This document shows, in pieces, positions 7,806 through 17,234 of a stretch of DNA of 46,551 nucleotides. The DNA is from Actinomycetes bacterium (GTDB lineage: Bacteria > Actinomycetota > Actinomycetes > Actinomycetales > Microbacteriaceae), in assembly GCA_023436775.1 (NCBI GenBank), contig JAEZHW010000089.1, forward strand, positions 1 through 46,551, written 5' to 3'. Made by a program: the position numbers and the translations under genes. Positions within the stretch are counted from its first letter, which is position 1; every line of letters begins with the position of its first letter. The notes below the pieces were generated by a model. That model ran no database searches, was not told the DNA's origin, and saw only the letters and a list, made by a program, of their open reading frames with translations.

Positions 7806-10698
7806 CTTCTGGCTCCAGCCGATCGGCCGGGACGTCGAATTCGGTCTGCTCAACCGTCACACGACGAACGCGCCTCGGCAGCAGCATCCGCAGCTGATTG
7901 CCAACGAGCCCGGTAATACGATGTTGCGCGCGCTCCGTACGCAGCTGCGGTCGCCCTTCAATCGCGCGTTCACGTTCTCAGTCGCCTTCATCACGCCGAA
8001 AGCCCTTTCGTTACTTCGCACCGAGTTTCTGGAGTTTGCGGGACGCGGCACGATTATCACCTCGGACTACTTGGGATTTAACAGCCCCGGTATGTTTCGG
8101 TCATTGTTGCAGCTGCACCGAGACACCAATATCGGGGTGCGTTTCGTAGACGCCGATGGTTTTCACCCCAAGGGCTATGTGTTCGAACGCGCCGATGGCA
8201 TTACCGCTATTCTCGGGAGTTCGAATCTTACGGACCACGCGCTCCAGAACAATGCGGAATGGAATCTGCAGGTGAGCGCCACACTCGATAGCGACCTGTA
8301 TGTCCAGTTCAAGAACCTTCTCGAGGTGCAGCTGACGCAGAGCGTGCCACTCACAGAGGCCTGGGTTCAGGACTACGAGACGATGTACGTGCCTCCTCCA
8401 CCAACGCCTCTGCGGGGTCGCAGGCTACCGCACAGCCCTTCCTCGGATAACGCTGCGGAACTCACCCCGAATGACATGCAGCGGGACGCACTCGCTCGCA
8501 TCGCTGCCGTGCGGAGTGCCGGTCATCGTCGCGCCTTGGTGATCTCGGCAACGGGTACGGGGAAAACCATCCTGGCCGCTTTGGATGTGCAACAGGCCGC
8601 CCCAAAGCGCGTCCTATTCCTGGCTCACCGCGAGCAAATATTGGATCGAGCTATGTCGGAGTTCGCACGAGTCATGCCGGACCGCCGCGTTGGCTTCGGC
8701 AAATTTGGTGGTGGACACCGCACGCAGGCCGACTTCATCACCTTCGCCATGGTGCAGACCCTCAGTCAGCCCGAGAATCTGCAGCAGTTCGCCCCGGACT
8801 CCTTCGACTACGTGCTGATCGATGAAGTGCATCGGGCAACGGCGCCGAGCTATCGGGCAATCCTCGACCATTTCACCCCCGAGTTCACGCTGGGGTTGAC
8901 CGCAACGCCAGACCGAGCCGACGGAGACGACGTCTATGCGCTGTTTGACCACACCATCGCGTACGAGATCCGTCTGAATGATGCGCTGGGCAACAACATG
9001 CTCACGCCATTCCACTACTTCGGGGTAGCCGATTACACCTTCACCGACGGGGAGACGGTCAGCGACAACCTCCAAGACCTGGCTCGCCTAGCATCGACTG
9101 AGCGCCTGGACCATCTCCTCAGCGCTATCGGGAAGTATGGCGACCCGAGTGTGACGCCTCGGGGCCTGATCTTCTGCAGTCGGAAAGAAGAAGCGGTCCG
9201 CCTCGCCGCTGCATTGAATGGCAAGCGCCTCTACGGTGAACCCGTCCGGGCTGTCGCGCTGACCGGCGATGATTCGATTGCGACACGAACCGCTGCTGTC
9301 CAGCGTCTCGAAGAGGGAGCCCTCAACTACATCGTCACTGTCGATATCTTCAATGAAGGCATCGACATCCCTTCCATCAACCAGATTGTGATGCTGCGGC
9401 AGACGCAGTCGCCTGTGGTGTTCACGCAACAACTCGGTCGGGGTCTGCGGAAACATCCAGACAAGACGTTTGTGACGGTAATCGACTTCATCGGCAACTA
9501 CGCCAACAACTACATGATCCCGATTGCCTTGTTTGGCGACCGCTCCCACAATAAGGACACACTTCGTCAGCTCTTGATCAGTGCCGAAGAGGACGGGGTG
9601 TTTTCCGGACTGTCGGCGATTCGCTTCGATCGCATTTCGCAGCAGCGCGTGCTGGCTGCCATCAGCAACGCACCGCTCAATAAGATCCGCGTACTCAAGA
9701 CAGAGATTGAGGCGGTGCGAAGCAAGCTCGGTCGCTACCCGACGCTGGTTGATCTCCACCAGCACGGGTCCATCGACCCTCACGTTGCGGCGAAGACGCT
9801 CGGCAACTATCAGTCGCTCCTGCACCGAATCGATTCCAGTCAACCGGCCCCTTCTCCCGCGCAGGCACGCTGGCTGTCATTCCTCTCGTCGGAAGTACTC
9901 GGGGCCAAGCGGACCGATGAGTTGCTGGCCACCCACTGGTTGCTCGCGCATGGATACATCAGCGACTCATCACTCCGCGACGTGCTGATCGAGTCCGGCC
10001 TCAGCCGAAGTGAACGCGGTCGCGCCGCCATTCGATCCTCACTCGACGGTTCATTCCTGGTGGAGGTGGAACGACAACGGTTTGCGCCAATCGCAGCGTC
10101 AGGGCCTGGCAATGCACTCTCGCTCGACGCTGCATTCCTCAACGAGTACCGCACGAATGATTGGTTTCACGCCGCGGTCGATGACCTGCTCGCAGTCGCC
10201 GACCTCACCGTGCGACCCATCCCGTTCGAAGACGCTCCGTTCACGATCGGTGAGCGCTACTCGCGACGCGATGCGTGTCGTCTTCTGAACTGGGGCCGAA
10301 ACACCAGCTCGACGGTCTACGGCTATCGCGTTCACCGCGAAACGATGACGACGCCCATCTTCGTGACTTATCACAAGACCGAAGACGTCGGGGACACGAT
10401 CGCATACGGGGACGAGATCATCGACGCCCGGACCTTCCTCTGGTATTCCCGAAGCCGACTGACCACCGCCTCAAGTGAGTTGCAACCCATCCTGGACAAT
10501 ACGTCTACCCTGCACCTCTTCGTGAAGCACAGCGACGCGGAAGGCACCGACTTCCTCTATTTCGGGCGCGCCACCAGCTCCGACGCGAAAGACGCCACCA
10601 TGCCCGACGGTTCCACCCCAGTCGTGCACATGCATCTCAACCTGAAAGAGCCCATTCCTACCGCGGTGCTGGACTACTTCGCGGGCAAGTTACACTAA
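7789..10698 (+). CDS. PLD-nuclease / SF2 helicase / DUF3427 protein
   Basis: A 969-residue three-part protein. Residues ~1-200 form a phospholipase D-like nuclease domain with HxK (H126, K128) and GSSN (143-146); one copy suggests a dimeric active site. Residues ~220-560 are an SSL2-type superfamily 2 helicase: ATGTGKT (254-260), DEVH (345-348), a TATP motif (GLTATPDRAD) and motif VI QQLGRGLRK (547-555). The remainder resembles the DUF3427 region found C-terminal to such helicases. ATG 7789 has AGG about 9 bases upstream and overlaps the NUDIX gene by 17 bp; GTG 7798 is an alternative. It ends three bases before a convergent gene. The PLD-helicase-DUF3427 arrangement is established; its function is not. 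The architecture fits DNA or RNA restriction or repair, with defence as an inference. Confidence 0.85.
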   Translation: MPAVSDFWLQPIGRDVEFGLLNRHTTNAPRQQHPQLIANEPGNTMLRALRTQLRSPFNRAFTFSVAFITPKALSLLRTEFLEFAGRGTIITSDYLGFNSPGMFRSLLQLHRDTNIGVRFVDADGFHPKGYVFERADGITAILGSSNLTDHALQNNAEWNLQVSATLDSDLYVQFKNLLEVQLTQSVPLTEAWVQDYETMYVPPPPTPLRGRRLPHSPSSDNAAELTPNDMQRDALARIAAVRSAGHRRALVISATGTGKTILAALDVQQAAPKRVLFLAHREQILDRAMSEFARVMPDRRVGFGKFGGGHRTQADFITFAMVQTLSQPENLQQFAPDSFDYVLIDEVHRATAPSYRAILDHFTPEFTLGLTATPDRADGDDVYALFDHTIAYEIRLNDALGNNMLTPFHYFGVADYTFTDGETVSDNLQDLARLASTERLDHLLSAIGKYGDPSVTPRGLIFCSRKEEAVRLAAALNGKRLYGEPVRAVALTGDDSIATRTAAVQRLEEGALNYIVTVDIFNEGIDIPSINQIVMLRQTQSPVVFTQQLGRGLRKHPDKTFVTVIDFIGNYANNYMIPIALFGDRSHNKDTLRQLLISAEEDGVFSGLSAIRFDRISQQRVLAAISNAPLNKIRVLKTEIEAVRSKLGRYPTLVDLHQHGSIDPHVAAKTLGNYQSLLHRIDSSQPAPSPAQARWLSFLSSEVLGAKRTDELLATHWLLAHGYISDSSLRDVLIESGLSRSERGRAAIRSSLDGSFLVEVERQRFAPIAASGPGNALSLDAAFLNEYRTNDWFHAAVDDLLAVADLTVRPIPFEDAPFTIGERYSRRDACRLLNWGRNTSSTVYGYRVHRETMTTPIFVTYHKTEDVGDTIAYGDEIIDARTFLWYSRSRLTTASSELQPILDNTSTLHLFVKHSDAEGTDFLYFGRATSSDAKDATMPDGSTPVVHMHLNLKEPIPTAVLDYFAGKLH

Positions 10699-10701
10699 GC
10701 G

Positions 10702-10998
10702 TTACTTCTCCGAGCCGGTTTCGGCGCGCTGTTGGTCTAGGTCGGCGAGTTCTTCGGCGCTCGGGGGCTGGGTGATCGAGATGGTGGCCATCACGAGCAG
10801 CGAGACGATAAAGGCGGCGGCGGCGAAATATCCGGCCAGCGGAAGGTCGCGGATCGCCAGCAGCACGGCCAGGCCAGTGAACACGGCCATGGTCACGGCC
10901 AGGCCCAGCAACTCAAGCGGGCGCAGGCGGTCGTGGCGATCGACCGGGTGCGGCGACTCGATGGCGGGTTCGGGGGTCTCAGCGGCACGACGAGCCAT
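10702..10998 (-). CDS. Small two-TM membrane protein
   Basis: An unrecognised 98-residue protein. A charged N-terminus with a PEPAIESPHP-rich segment (1-28) is followed by two hydrophobic helices, about residues 29-48 and 53-73. A polar acidic tail (SAEELADLDQQRAETGSEK) follows. The ATG shares one base with the stop of the upstream DUF308-like gene (TGATG), so the two are co-translated and probably function together in the membrane. No catalytic motif is visible. Confidence 0.7.
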   Translation of the reverse strand: MARRAAETPEPAIESPHPVDRHDRLRPLELLGLAVTMAVFTGLAVLLAIRDLPLAGYFAAAAFIVSLLVMATISITQPPSAEELADLDQQRAETGSEK

Positions 10999-11681
10999 CA
11001 GATGGACTCCTTGTTCGGGAAACGCAGCGCGATCGCGCCGATGGTCAAGTACACGCCGAGGATGGCAGCATAGGCGCCGAACACCCCGACCGTGATGATG
11101 TCTGCGGTGACGTGGCCGGTGAGCATCAGCTCGCCCTGCTCAACGACGTGATACTCGTGCGAGAAGGCCGGGTCGATGAACACCACCACAATGGCCAGCA
11201 GCGCCGTCAGCGCACCAGCGAAGGTTGCGTCACGGAACACACTGCTCGCCGCCCGCCAACGCAGGCCGAGCAGCAGTTCCAGCACCGCGGACACGGCGGC
11301 CCAGACGATCAGCAGCAGCATGAGGCCGCGAACCTCGGTGACGCTCGGCACGAGCAGTGCAACGAGGCCGGTCGTGATCGAGACCAGGCCCTGCACCGGC
11401 TGAACCAGCCGCAGCGCACGCGCCGCGCCCGCCTCGCCAGAAACCAGCGGCCAGGCCAGCAGCAAGGCCAGACCACTCACCAGCGCAAACACCGCGAAGA
11501 CGTGCGCACCGAGCTCGGCGGAATGATCGACCGACAGCGTCACCCACAAGCCCACGCCGACCCCGGCGAGGCCGCGCAGCAGCGGAATCCACCAATAGCG
11601 GGCCGCGAATGCGGTCGCGGCAGCGTCGACCGACTCGATCGAGTCGCTCGCTGCCGGTTGCTGCGGCGCGGAAGCTGCCAT
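10998..11681 (-). CDS. HdeD/DUF308-like multi-pass membrane protein
   Basis: A 227-residue integral membrane protein. After a short polar N-terminus it has about six hydrophobic segments, beginning with WWIPLLRGLAGVGVGLWVTL. That opening and the repeating two-helix pattern resemble the HdeD/DUF308 family, whose E. coli member is linked to acid resistance. ATG 11681 is chosen because AGAGAGGA lies upstream and the protein then starts just ahead of the hydrophobic core. Longer in-frame starts add non-hydrophobic residues over the intergenic gap. It is coupled to the downstream two-TM gene. Function is unknown; the family match is moderate. Confidence 0.72.
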   Translation of the reverse strand: MAASAPQQPAASDSIESVDAAATAFAARYWWIPLLRGLAGVGVGLWVTLSVDHSAELGAHVFAVFALVSGLALLLAWPLVSGEAGAARALRLVQPVQGLVSITTGLVALLVPSVTEVRGLMLLLIVWAAVSAVLELLLGLRWRAASSVFRDATFAGALTALLAIVVVFIDPAFSHEYHVVEQGELMLTGHVTADIITVGVFGAYAAILGVYLTIGAIALRFPNKESI

Positions 11682-11787
11682 GCCTGCGGATCCTCTCTGC
11701 AATGCCCCCACAATGCTACCCGCCGCATGCAGTGGCGAGCCGCGCAAAGGCTGAACCGCGACAGGGCCGGCAACGGCACTCAGCGTG

Positions 11788-13188
<1,401 letters not shown>

Positions 13189-13369
13189 GTCTGGCCTCCT
13201 CGTGCCGCCGGTTGCGGCCCTGTGTTGGTTCTACCTCATGCCCCCGACACCTCCGACACTCCAATGGTCAGCACGCACCGGGAACAGGTGACACACGTGC
13301 CGACGGGGGATCCAGTGCCGACGGGATTGACCCAGGCTATGAGGCCGCTCTCACCGACGCAAACGATGC

Positions 13370-13570
13370 TGTGGATAACGCCGTGGATAACCTGCGGAAC
13401 ACGCCGGGGCCATTGTGCACAACATGTGGAGACTTGTGGGGAAAGCCAAGAAAGTTTTCCACGAAACGTGCTGCTGACCTGGGGTTTCTTGTTCCACACC
13501 CTGTGGAAGGAAAGTTGTTTGAACCTGTGGTTGAAACTTGCGCCTGCGTCATCGGTCTGTGCACAACATG
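13370..13570. promoter_or_regulatory. DnaA-box-like cluster in the rplI-dnaB gap
   Basis: This covers the gene-free stretch 13189-13701. On the minus strand there is an exact DnaA box TTATCCACA (13370-13378) and, 12 bp away in the same orientation, TTATCCACG (13382-13390). Further elements are the palindrome TTGTGCACAA (13413-13422), TTTTCCACG (13455-13463), the inverted pair TTCCACA-CCC-TGTGGAA (13492-13508) and TTGTGCACA on the minus strand (13558-13566). A 13-bp direct repeat TGTGCACAACATG occurs at 13414-13426 and 13558-13570. The density rivals that of the dnaA-dnaN origin. The rest of the gap (13189-13369) shows no clear feature beyond the dnaB ribosome binding site. Confidence 0.6.
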
Positions 13571-13639
13571 GCCGATTGTCAAGTCCTCTTTTGGCCCGAC
13601 GAGGCCGTGAAACAGTCAGTCAACCCGCCGGAATTTCCG

Positions 13640-13684
13640 AACAACACGCCGCAGCGGGCGGGGCCGAAGCCCACGCCCGCTGCG
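13640..13684 (-). terminator. Terminator after the rpsF-ssb-rpsR-rplI operon
   Basis: An 11-bp perfect stem CGCAGCGGGCG (13650-13660) / CGCCCGCTGCG (13674-13684) has an inner GGGC stem closed, on the minus strand, by a TTCG tetraloop. It is followed by a moderately T-rich stretch (GCGTGTTGTT). It sits 17 bp past the rplI stop. Confidence 0.75.
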
Positions 13685-13701
13685 AACGAGTGAACTGTGC
13701 C

Positions 13702-14154
13702 TTACTTGGCAGCAACCACCTGCACGGTGATGGTGGCGACCAGGCCGTCGCGCAGCTTCAGCTGGGCCTTGTGGGCGCCCACCGACTTGATGGCGGTCGG
13801 GATCTCCAGCTTGCGCTTGTCGACACCGGCGTGGCCAGCAGCAGCAACCGCGTCAGCGATCGCGGCAGCCTTGACGGCACCGAAGAGGCGACCGTCCTTG
13901 CCAGCCTTGACGGACAGCTTGACCGGGGCGGCCTCGAGGGCAGCCTTCAGGGCCTCGGCCTCTTCGATCGAAGCGTGCTCGCGGGCAGCGCGAGCGGCCT
14001 TGATCTGCTCGACCTGCTTCTCGGCGCCACGGGTGTAGCGAACCGCGAAGCCCTGCGGGATCAGGTAGTTGCGGGCGTAGCCGTCCTTGACCTCGACGAC
14101 GTCACCGGCGCTACCGAGGCCAGAGACCTCGTTGGTGAGAATGAGCTTGCTCAT
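13702..14154 (-). CDS. rplI: 50S ribosomal protein L9
   Basis: A 150-residue L9, which binds 23S rRNA and helps hold the reading frame. The conserved N-terminal domain is intact (MSKLILTNEVSGLGSAGDVVEVKDGYARNYLIPQ, shown by its GDVVEV and GYARNYLIP motifs). A long connecting helix (about 45-75) leads to the C-terminal domain. AGGAGG lies upstream of ATG 14154. It is the last gene of the S6-SSB-S18-L9 operon and is followed by a strong hairpin terminator. Confidence 0.97.
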   Translation of the reverse strand: MSKLILTNEVSGLGSAGDVVEVKDGYARNYLIPQGFAVRYTRGAEKQVEQIKAARAAREHASIEEAEALKAALEAAPVKLSVKAGKDGRLFGAVKAAAIADAVAAAGHAGVDKRKLEIPTAIKSVGAHKAQLKLRDGLVATITVQVVAAK

Positions 14155-14168
14155 AGTGTCCCTACCTC

Positions 14169-14432
14169 CTAGCGGCCAGCGCCGGCGTACGGCAGCAGCG
14201 CAACCTCGCGGGCGTTCTTGATCGCCTTGGCGATCAAACGCTGCTGCTGGACGGAAACGCCAGTGATACGACGGGCACGGATCTTGCCGCGCTCCGAGAT
14301 GAACTTACGAAGGGTGGCGACGTCCTTGTAGTCGATGACGTCAATACGGATCGCCTTTGCCGGGGCGACGGGCTTTGCGCCCTTACCACCGCGCGGCTTG
14401 CGCCGGTCGGTGCTGCTGCTCTTACCAGCCAT
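14169..14432 (-). CDS. rpsR: 30S ribosomal protein S18
   Basis: An 87-residue S18, which pairs with S6 on the 16S rRNA platform. A basic N-terminal tail (KSSSTDRRKPRGGKGAKP) precedes the core with IDYKDVATLRKFISERGKI and the ARRITGVSVQQQR motif. No cysteine zinc-ribbon pair is present, so this is the zinc-independent (C-minus) form. It is 49 bp after ssb and 14 bp before rplI in a conserved ribosomal operon. Confidence 0.96.
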   Translation of the reverse strand: MAGKSSSTDRRKPRGGKGAKPVAPAKAIRIDVIDYKDVATLRKFISERGKIRARRITGVSVQQQRLIAKAIKNAREVALLPYAGAGR

Positions 14433-14481
14433 GGTTGTACCTTTCAGAAAGAGTGTTCGTCAGCTCGTGGGCTGATCAGAA

Positions 14482-14967
14482 TCAGAACGGAGTGTCGTCC
14501 GCGTAGGCGCCAGGAGCGCCCCAAGCGTCGGCGGCCGGAGCTGCGCCACCGGTGCCACCCGAAGCGGGCTGGCCCCAGGGCTCATCAGCGACGGCACCGC
14601 CGCGACCTGCGCGGGTGACGGAAGCAGTGGCGTACCGCAGGCTCGGGCCGATTTCATCGACCTCAAGCTCAATCACAGTCCGCTTCTCGCCTTCCTTCGT
14701 CTCGTAGGAACGCTGACGCAGGCGACCCTGCGCAATCACGCGCTGACCCTTGGTCAGCGAAGCAGCAACGTTCTCTGCGACCTCGCGCCAGATGCTCGCG
14801 CGGAGGAACAGCGCTTCGCCGTCCTTCCACTCGTTCGAGGCGCGGTCGAAGGTACGCGGCGTGGAGGCGATCGTGAACGACGCCACCGCCAACCCGCTCT
14901 GCGTGTAGCGCAGTTCCGGGTCGGAGACGAGGTTGCCCACTACCGTGATGACGGTTTCGCCAGCCAT
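14482..14967 (-). CDS. ssb: Single-stranded DNA-binding protein
   Basis: A 161-residue SSB that coats single-stranded DNA and recruits replication and repair partners. The OB fold covers residues 1-~110 (VITVVGNLVSDPELRYTQSG, FLRASIWREVAENVA). A glycine/alanine-rich linker follows. The acidic C-terminal tip ends DDTPF, the actinobacterial version of the partner-binding DDDIPF motif. It begins two bases after rpsF, within the S6-S18 operon, so its level is tied to ribosomal protein synthesis. Confidence 0.97.
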   Translation of the reverse strand: MAGETVITVVGNLVSDPELRYTQSGLAVASFTIASTPRTFDRASNEWKDGEALFLRASIWREVAENVAASLTKGQRVIAQGRLRQRSYETKEGEKRTVIELEVDEIGPSLRYATASVTRAGRGGAVADEPWGQPASGGTGGAAPAADAWGAPGAYADDTPF

Positions 14968-14969
14968 GA

Positions 14970-15326
14970 TCAGGCTTCCTTCGCCGCCGCTTCAGCGGGT
15001 GCGGACTCGGCCTTCGGCGCACGCAGACGCACGACGGCGTCTTCGGCACGCTGGACCTTGGTGCGCAGCACGGCTTCGCTCAGCCGCAGCTGACGGTCGA
15101 GCTCCTTGGCTGCGTCGGGGGTCGACTCGAAGTTGACGACGGCGTAGATGCCTTCGGACTTCTTCTTGATTTCGTACGCCAGACGGCGACGGCCCCAGAT
15201 GTCAACGTTCTCGATGGTGCCACCGTCGTTGCGAATCACAGCAAGGAACTTGTCCAGGCTGGTCGCGACAGTGCGCTCGTCGATTTCAGGGTCAATAATT
15301 ACGAGGATCTCGTACTTCTGCGTCAC
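14970..15326 (-). CDS. rpsF: 30S ribosomal protein S6
   Basis: A 118-residue S6, the partner of S18. It begins at GTG 15326 (VTQKYEILVIIDPEIDERT) with GAGGAGG seven bases upstream; a longer in-frame start lacks such a site and adds non-conserved residues. The ferredoxin-like core includes the DIWGRRRLAYEIKKKSEGIY motif. The tail is alanine-rich and acidic. It is the first gene of the rpsF-ssb-rpsR-rplI operon; a candidate promoter lies 55-83 bp upstream. Confidence 0.95.
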   Translation of the reverse strand: MTQKYEILVIIDPEIDERTVATSLDKFLAVIRNDGGTIENVDIWGRRRLAYEIKKKSEGIYAVVNFESTPDAAKELDRQLRLSEAVLRTKVQRAEDAVVRLRAPKAESAPAEAAAKEA

Positions 15327-15380
15327 GAACCCACCTCCTCTGGTCTCAGCGGCCACGGTCTTTCCGTAGCAGGAGGTTCA

Positions 15381-15409
15381 ATAGCAGAGCCTAGGCATAC
15401 GCCAGGCAA
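15381..15409 (-). promoter_or_regulatory. Candidate promoter of the rpsF operon
   Basis: On the minus strand, TTGCCT (15404-15409) and TGCTAT (15381-15386) are separated by 17 bp, giving a sigma-70-type spacing about 50 bp before the rpsF GTG. Confidence 0.5.
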
Positions 15410-15475
15410 CCTATGCATCTTACCTGGTGAATGTGGATGCTGCCACCGCGGTCGTGCTGTGCAGGAATCGAGGGG

Positions 15476-16267
15476 CTACTGCAGCAGGGTGCGATCGTCG
15501 AGCTGCGCACCCTTGATCTTCTCGAACTCGCCCAGCAGGCTCGCGACCGTGGCCTTCGACTTCTGCTGTTCGTCGAGCTCCAGCACGATCCGACCCTCGT
15601 GCATCATGATCAGGCGATTGCCCAGCGCGAGTGCCTGCTCCATGTTGTGCGTCACCATCAGCGTGGTCAGGCCCGACTTCGCCACGATCTGCTTGGTCAG
15701 CCGAGTGACCAGTTCCGCGCGGGTCGGGTCGAGCGCCGCGGTGTGCTCATCGAGCAACAGGATGCTGGGGTTGGTGAAGGTGGCCATCAGCAGGCTCAGC
15801 GCCTGGCGCTGACCGCCCGAGAGCAGCCCCACCTTCGCCTTCAGGCGGTTCTCGAGGCCAAGCTCGAGCATCTTCAAATCGTCTTGGAACTGCTCACGGC
15901 GAGCACGGGTCACCGCGGTGCCGAGGCCGCGCGCCTTGCCGCGACGCAGCGCGACAGCGAGGTTCTGCTCAACGGTGAGCCCCGGAGCGGTGCCGGCGGA
16001 CGGGTCCTGGAACACGCGACCGACCCAGGCCGAGCGACGGAAGTCCGGGCGGCGGGTCACATCGGTGCCATCAATCACGACCCGGCCCTGATCGGGCGAG
16101 TAGGTGCCGGCAATCAGGTTCAGCAGCGTGGACTTGCCCGCGCCATTCGAGCCGATCACGGTGGCGAAGTCGCCGGGGCGCAGGTGCAGGTCAATGCGAT
16201 CGATAGCGATCCGCTCGTTGACGGTGCCGGGGAAGAAGACTTTCCGCAGTTGCTCAACGCGCAGCAT
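15476..16267 (-). CDS. ABC transporter ATP-binding protein (TrpZ-type)
   Basis: A 263-residue ABC ATPase. Walker A is GSNGAGKST (39-47), the signature is LSGGQ (149-153), and Walker B leads into LLLDEHTA with Glu174 as catalytic base. The His in DEHTA is typical of the COG1101 subgroup that partners COG2984 binding proteins. ATG 16267 has GAGGAGG six bases upstream and overlaps the permease gene by 14 bp. It powers import through the permease encoded just upstream. It is the last gene of a three-gene operon. Confidence 0.9.
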   Translation of the reverse strand: MLRVEQLRKVFFPGTVNERIAIDRIDLHLRPGDFATVIGSNGAGKSTLLNLIAGTYSPDQGRVVIDGTDVTRRPDFRRSAWVGRVFQDPSAGTAPGLTVEQNLAVALRRGKARGLGTAVTRARREQFQDDLKMLELGLENRLKAKVGLLSGGQRQALSLLMATFTNPSILLLDEHTAALDPTRAELVTRLTKQIVAKSGLTTLMVTHNMEQALALGNRLIMMHEGRIVLELDEQQKSKATVASLLGEFEKIKGAQLDDRTLLQ

Positions 16268-17195
16268 TGCTGGCCTCCTCGTTCTGCGATGCCGCAGCGT
16301 TGGAGCGTTGCAGGATCGTCCAGTTCGGCTTGGGCACCCGCTTGAAGATGCCGATCTGCGGAATGATCAGGGCGAGCACCACGAGGATCGCCGAGATGAG
16401 CTTCATGTCGTTCGCCGAGACCCACTCGACGCGCAGGGCGAAGTAGATGGCGAGGCGGTAGAGCACCGAGCCGAGCACCACCGCGACGACGGCCTGCAGC
16501 AGGAAGCGCTGGCCAAAGACTGCTTGCCCCAGGATCACCGAGGCCAGGCCCACCAGGATCAGACCGATACCCATCGAGATGTCGGCGAAGCCCTGGTACT
16601 GGGCGATGAGCGCGCCGCACAGGCCGACCAGGCCGTTCGACAGCGCGAGGTTGACGATCTTGACCCGGTCCGTGTTCACGCCGAAGGACTTCACCATCGA
16701 CTCGGCGTCACCGGTCGACTGCATGGCCAGGCCGTAGTTGGTGCCGAGGAACCAGCGCAGCAGCGCAATGATGATGATCAGCACGATGCTGAACAGGCCG
16801 ACCGAGAACCATGAGTCGCCGCCGAGCAGGTAGTCATCGCGCAGTCCCGACAACAGCGTCGTTTCGCGCAGCAACGGCAGGTTCGACTTTTCCATCACGC
16901 GCAGGTTGATGGACCACAGGGCGATCATGACCAGGATGCTGGCGAGCAGTCCCTCGATCTTGCCCTTGGTGTGCAGCAGGCCGGTCACCAGACCTGCTGC
17001 CGCGCCGGCGAAGAATGCCGCGCCGGTCGCAAGCCAGGGGTTAACCCCGTCGATGATCAGCTTCGCGGCCACGGCGGCGCCGAGCGTGAAGCTGCCATCA
17101 ATGGTGAGGTCGGCGAAGCGGAGGACGCGGAACGTCAAGAAGACGCCCAGGGCCATGATCCCGTAGATCAGGCCAAGTTCTAGGGACGTAATCAT
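16254..17195 (-). CDS. ABC transporter permease (TrpY-type, COG4120-like)
   Basis: A 313-residue membrane permease related to branched-chain amino-acid type permeases. It starts MITSLELGLIYGIMALGVFLTFRVL, has about eight to nine hydrophobic helices, and carries the DLTIDGSF motif near residue 30 that marks this TrpXYZ-like permease group. It lies 39 bp after the binding-protein gene and overlaps the ATPase gene. A single permease gene implies a homodimeric channel. The substrate cannot be read from the sequence; tryptophan/tyrosine is known for the streptococcal relative. Confidence 0.88.
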   Translation of the reverse strand: MITSLELGLIYGIMALGVFLTFRVLRFADLTIDGSFTLGAAVAAKLIIDGVNPWLATGAAFFAGAAAGLVTGLLHTKGKIEGLLASILVMIALWSINLRVMEKSNLPLLRETTLLSGLRDDYLLGGDSWFSVGLFSIVLIIIIALLRWFLGTNYGLAMQSTGDAESMVKSFGVNTDRVKIVNLALSNGLVGLCGALIAQYQGFADISMGIGLILVGLASVILGQAVFGQRFLLQAVVAVVLGSVLYRLAIYFALRVEWVSANDMKLISAILVVLALIIPQIGIFKRVPKPNWTILQRSNAAASQNEEASNAAR

Positions 17196-17234
17196 GCGCT
17201 ACCGCATCCTCCGCTTCGTGGGAATCCGTTGGGA

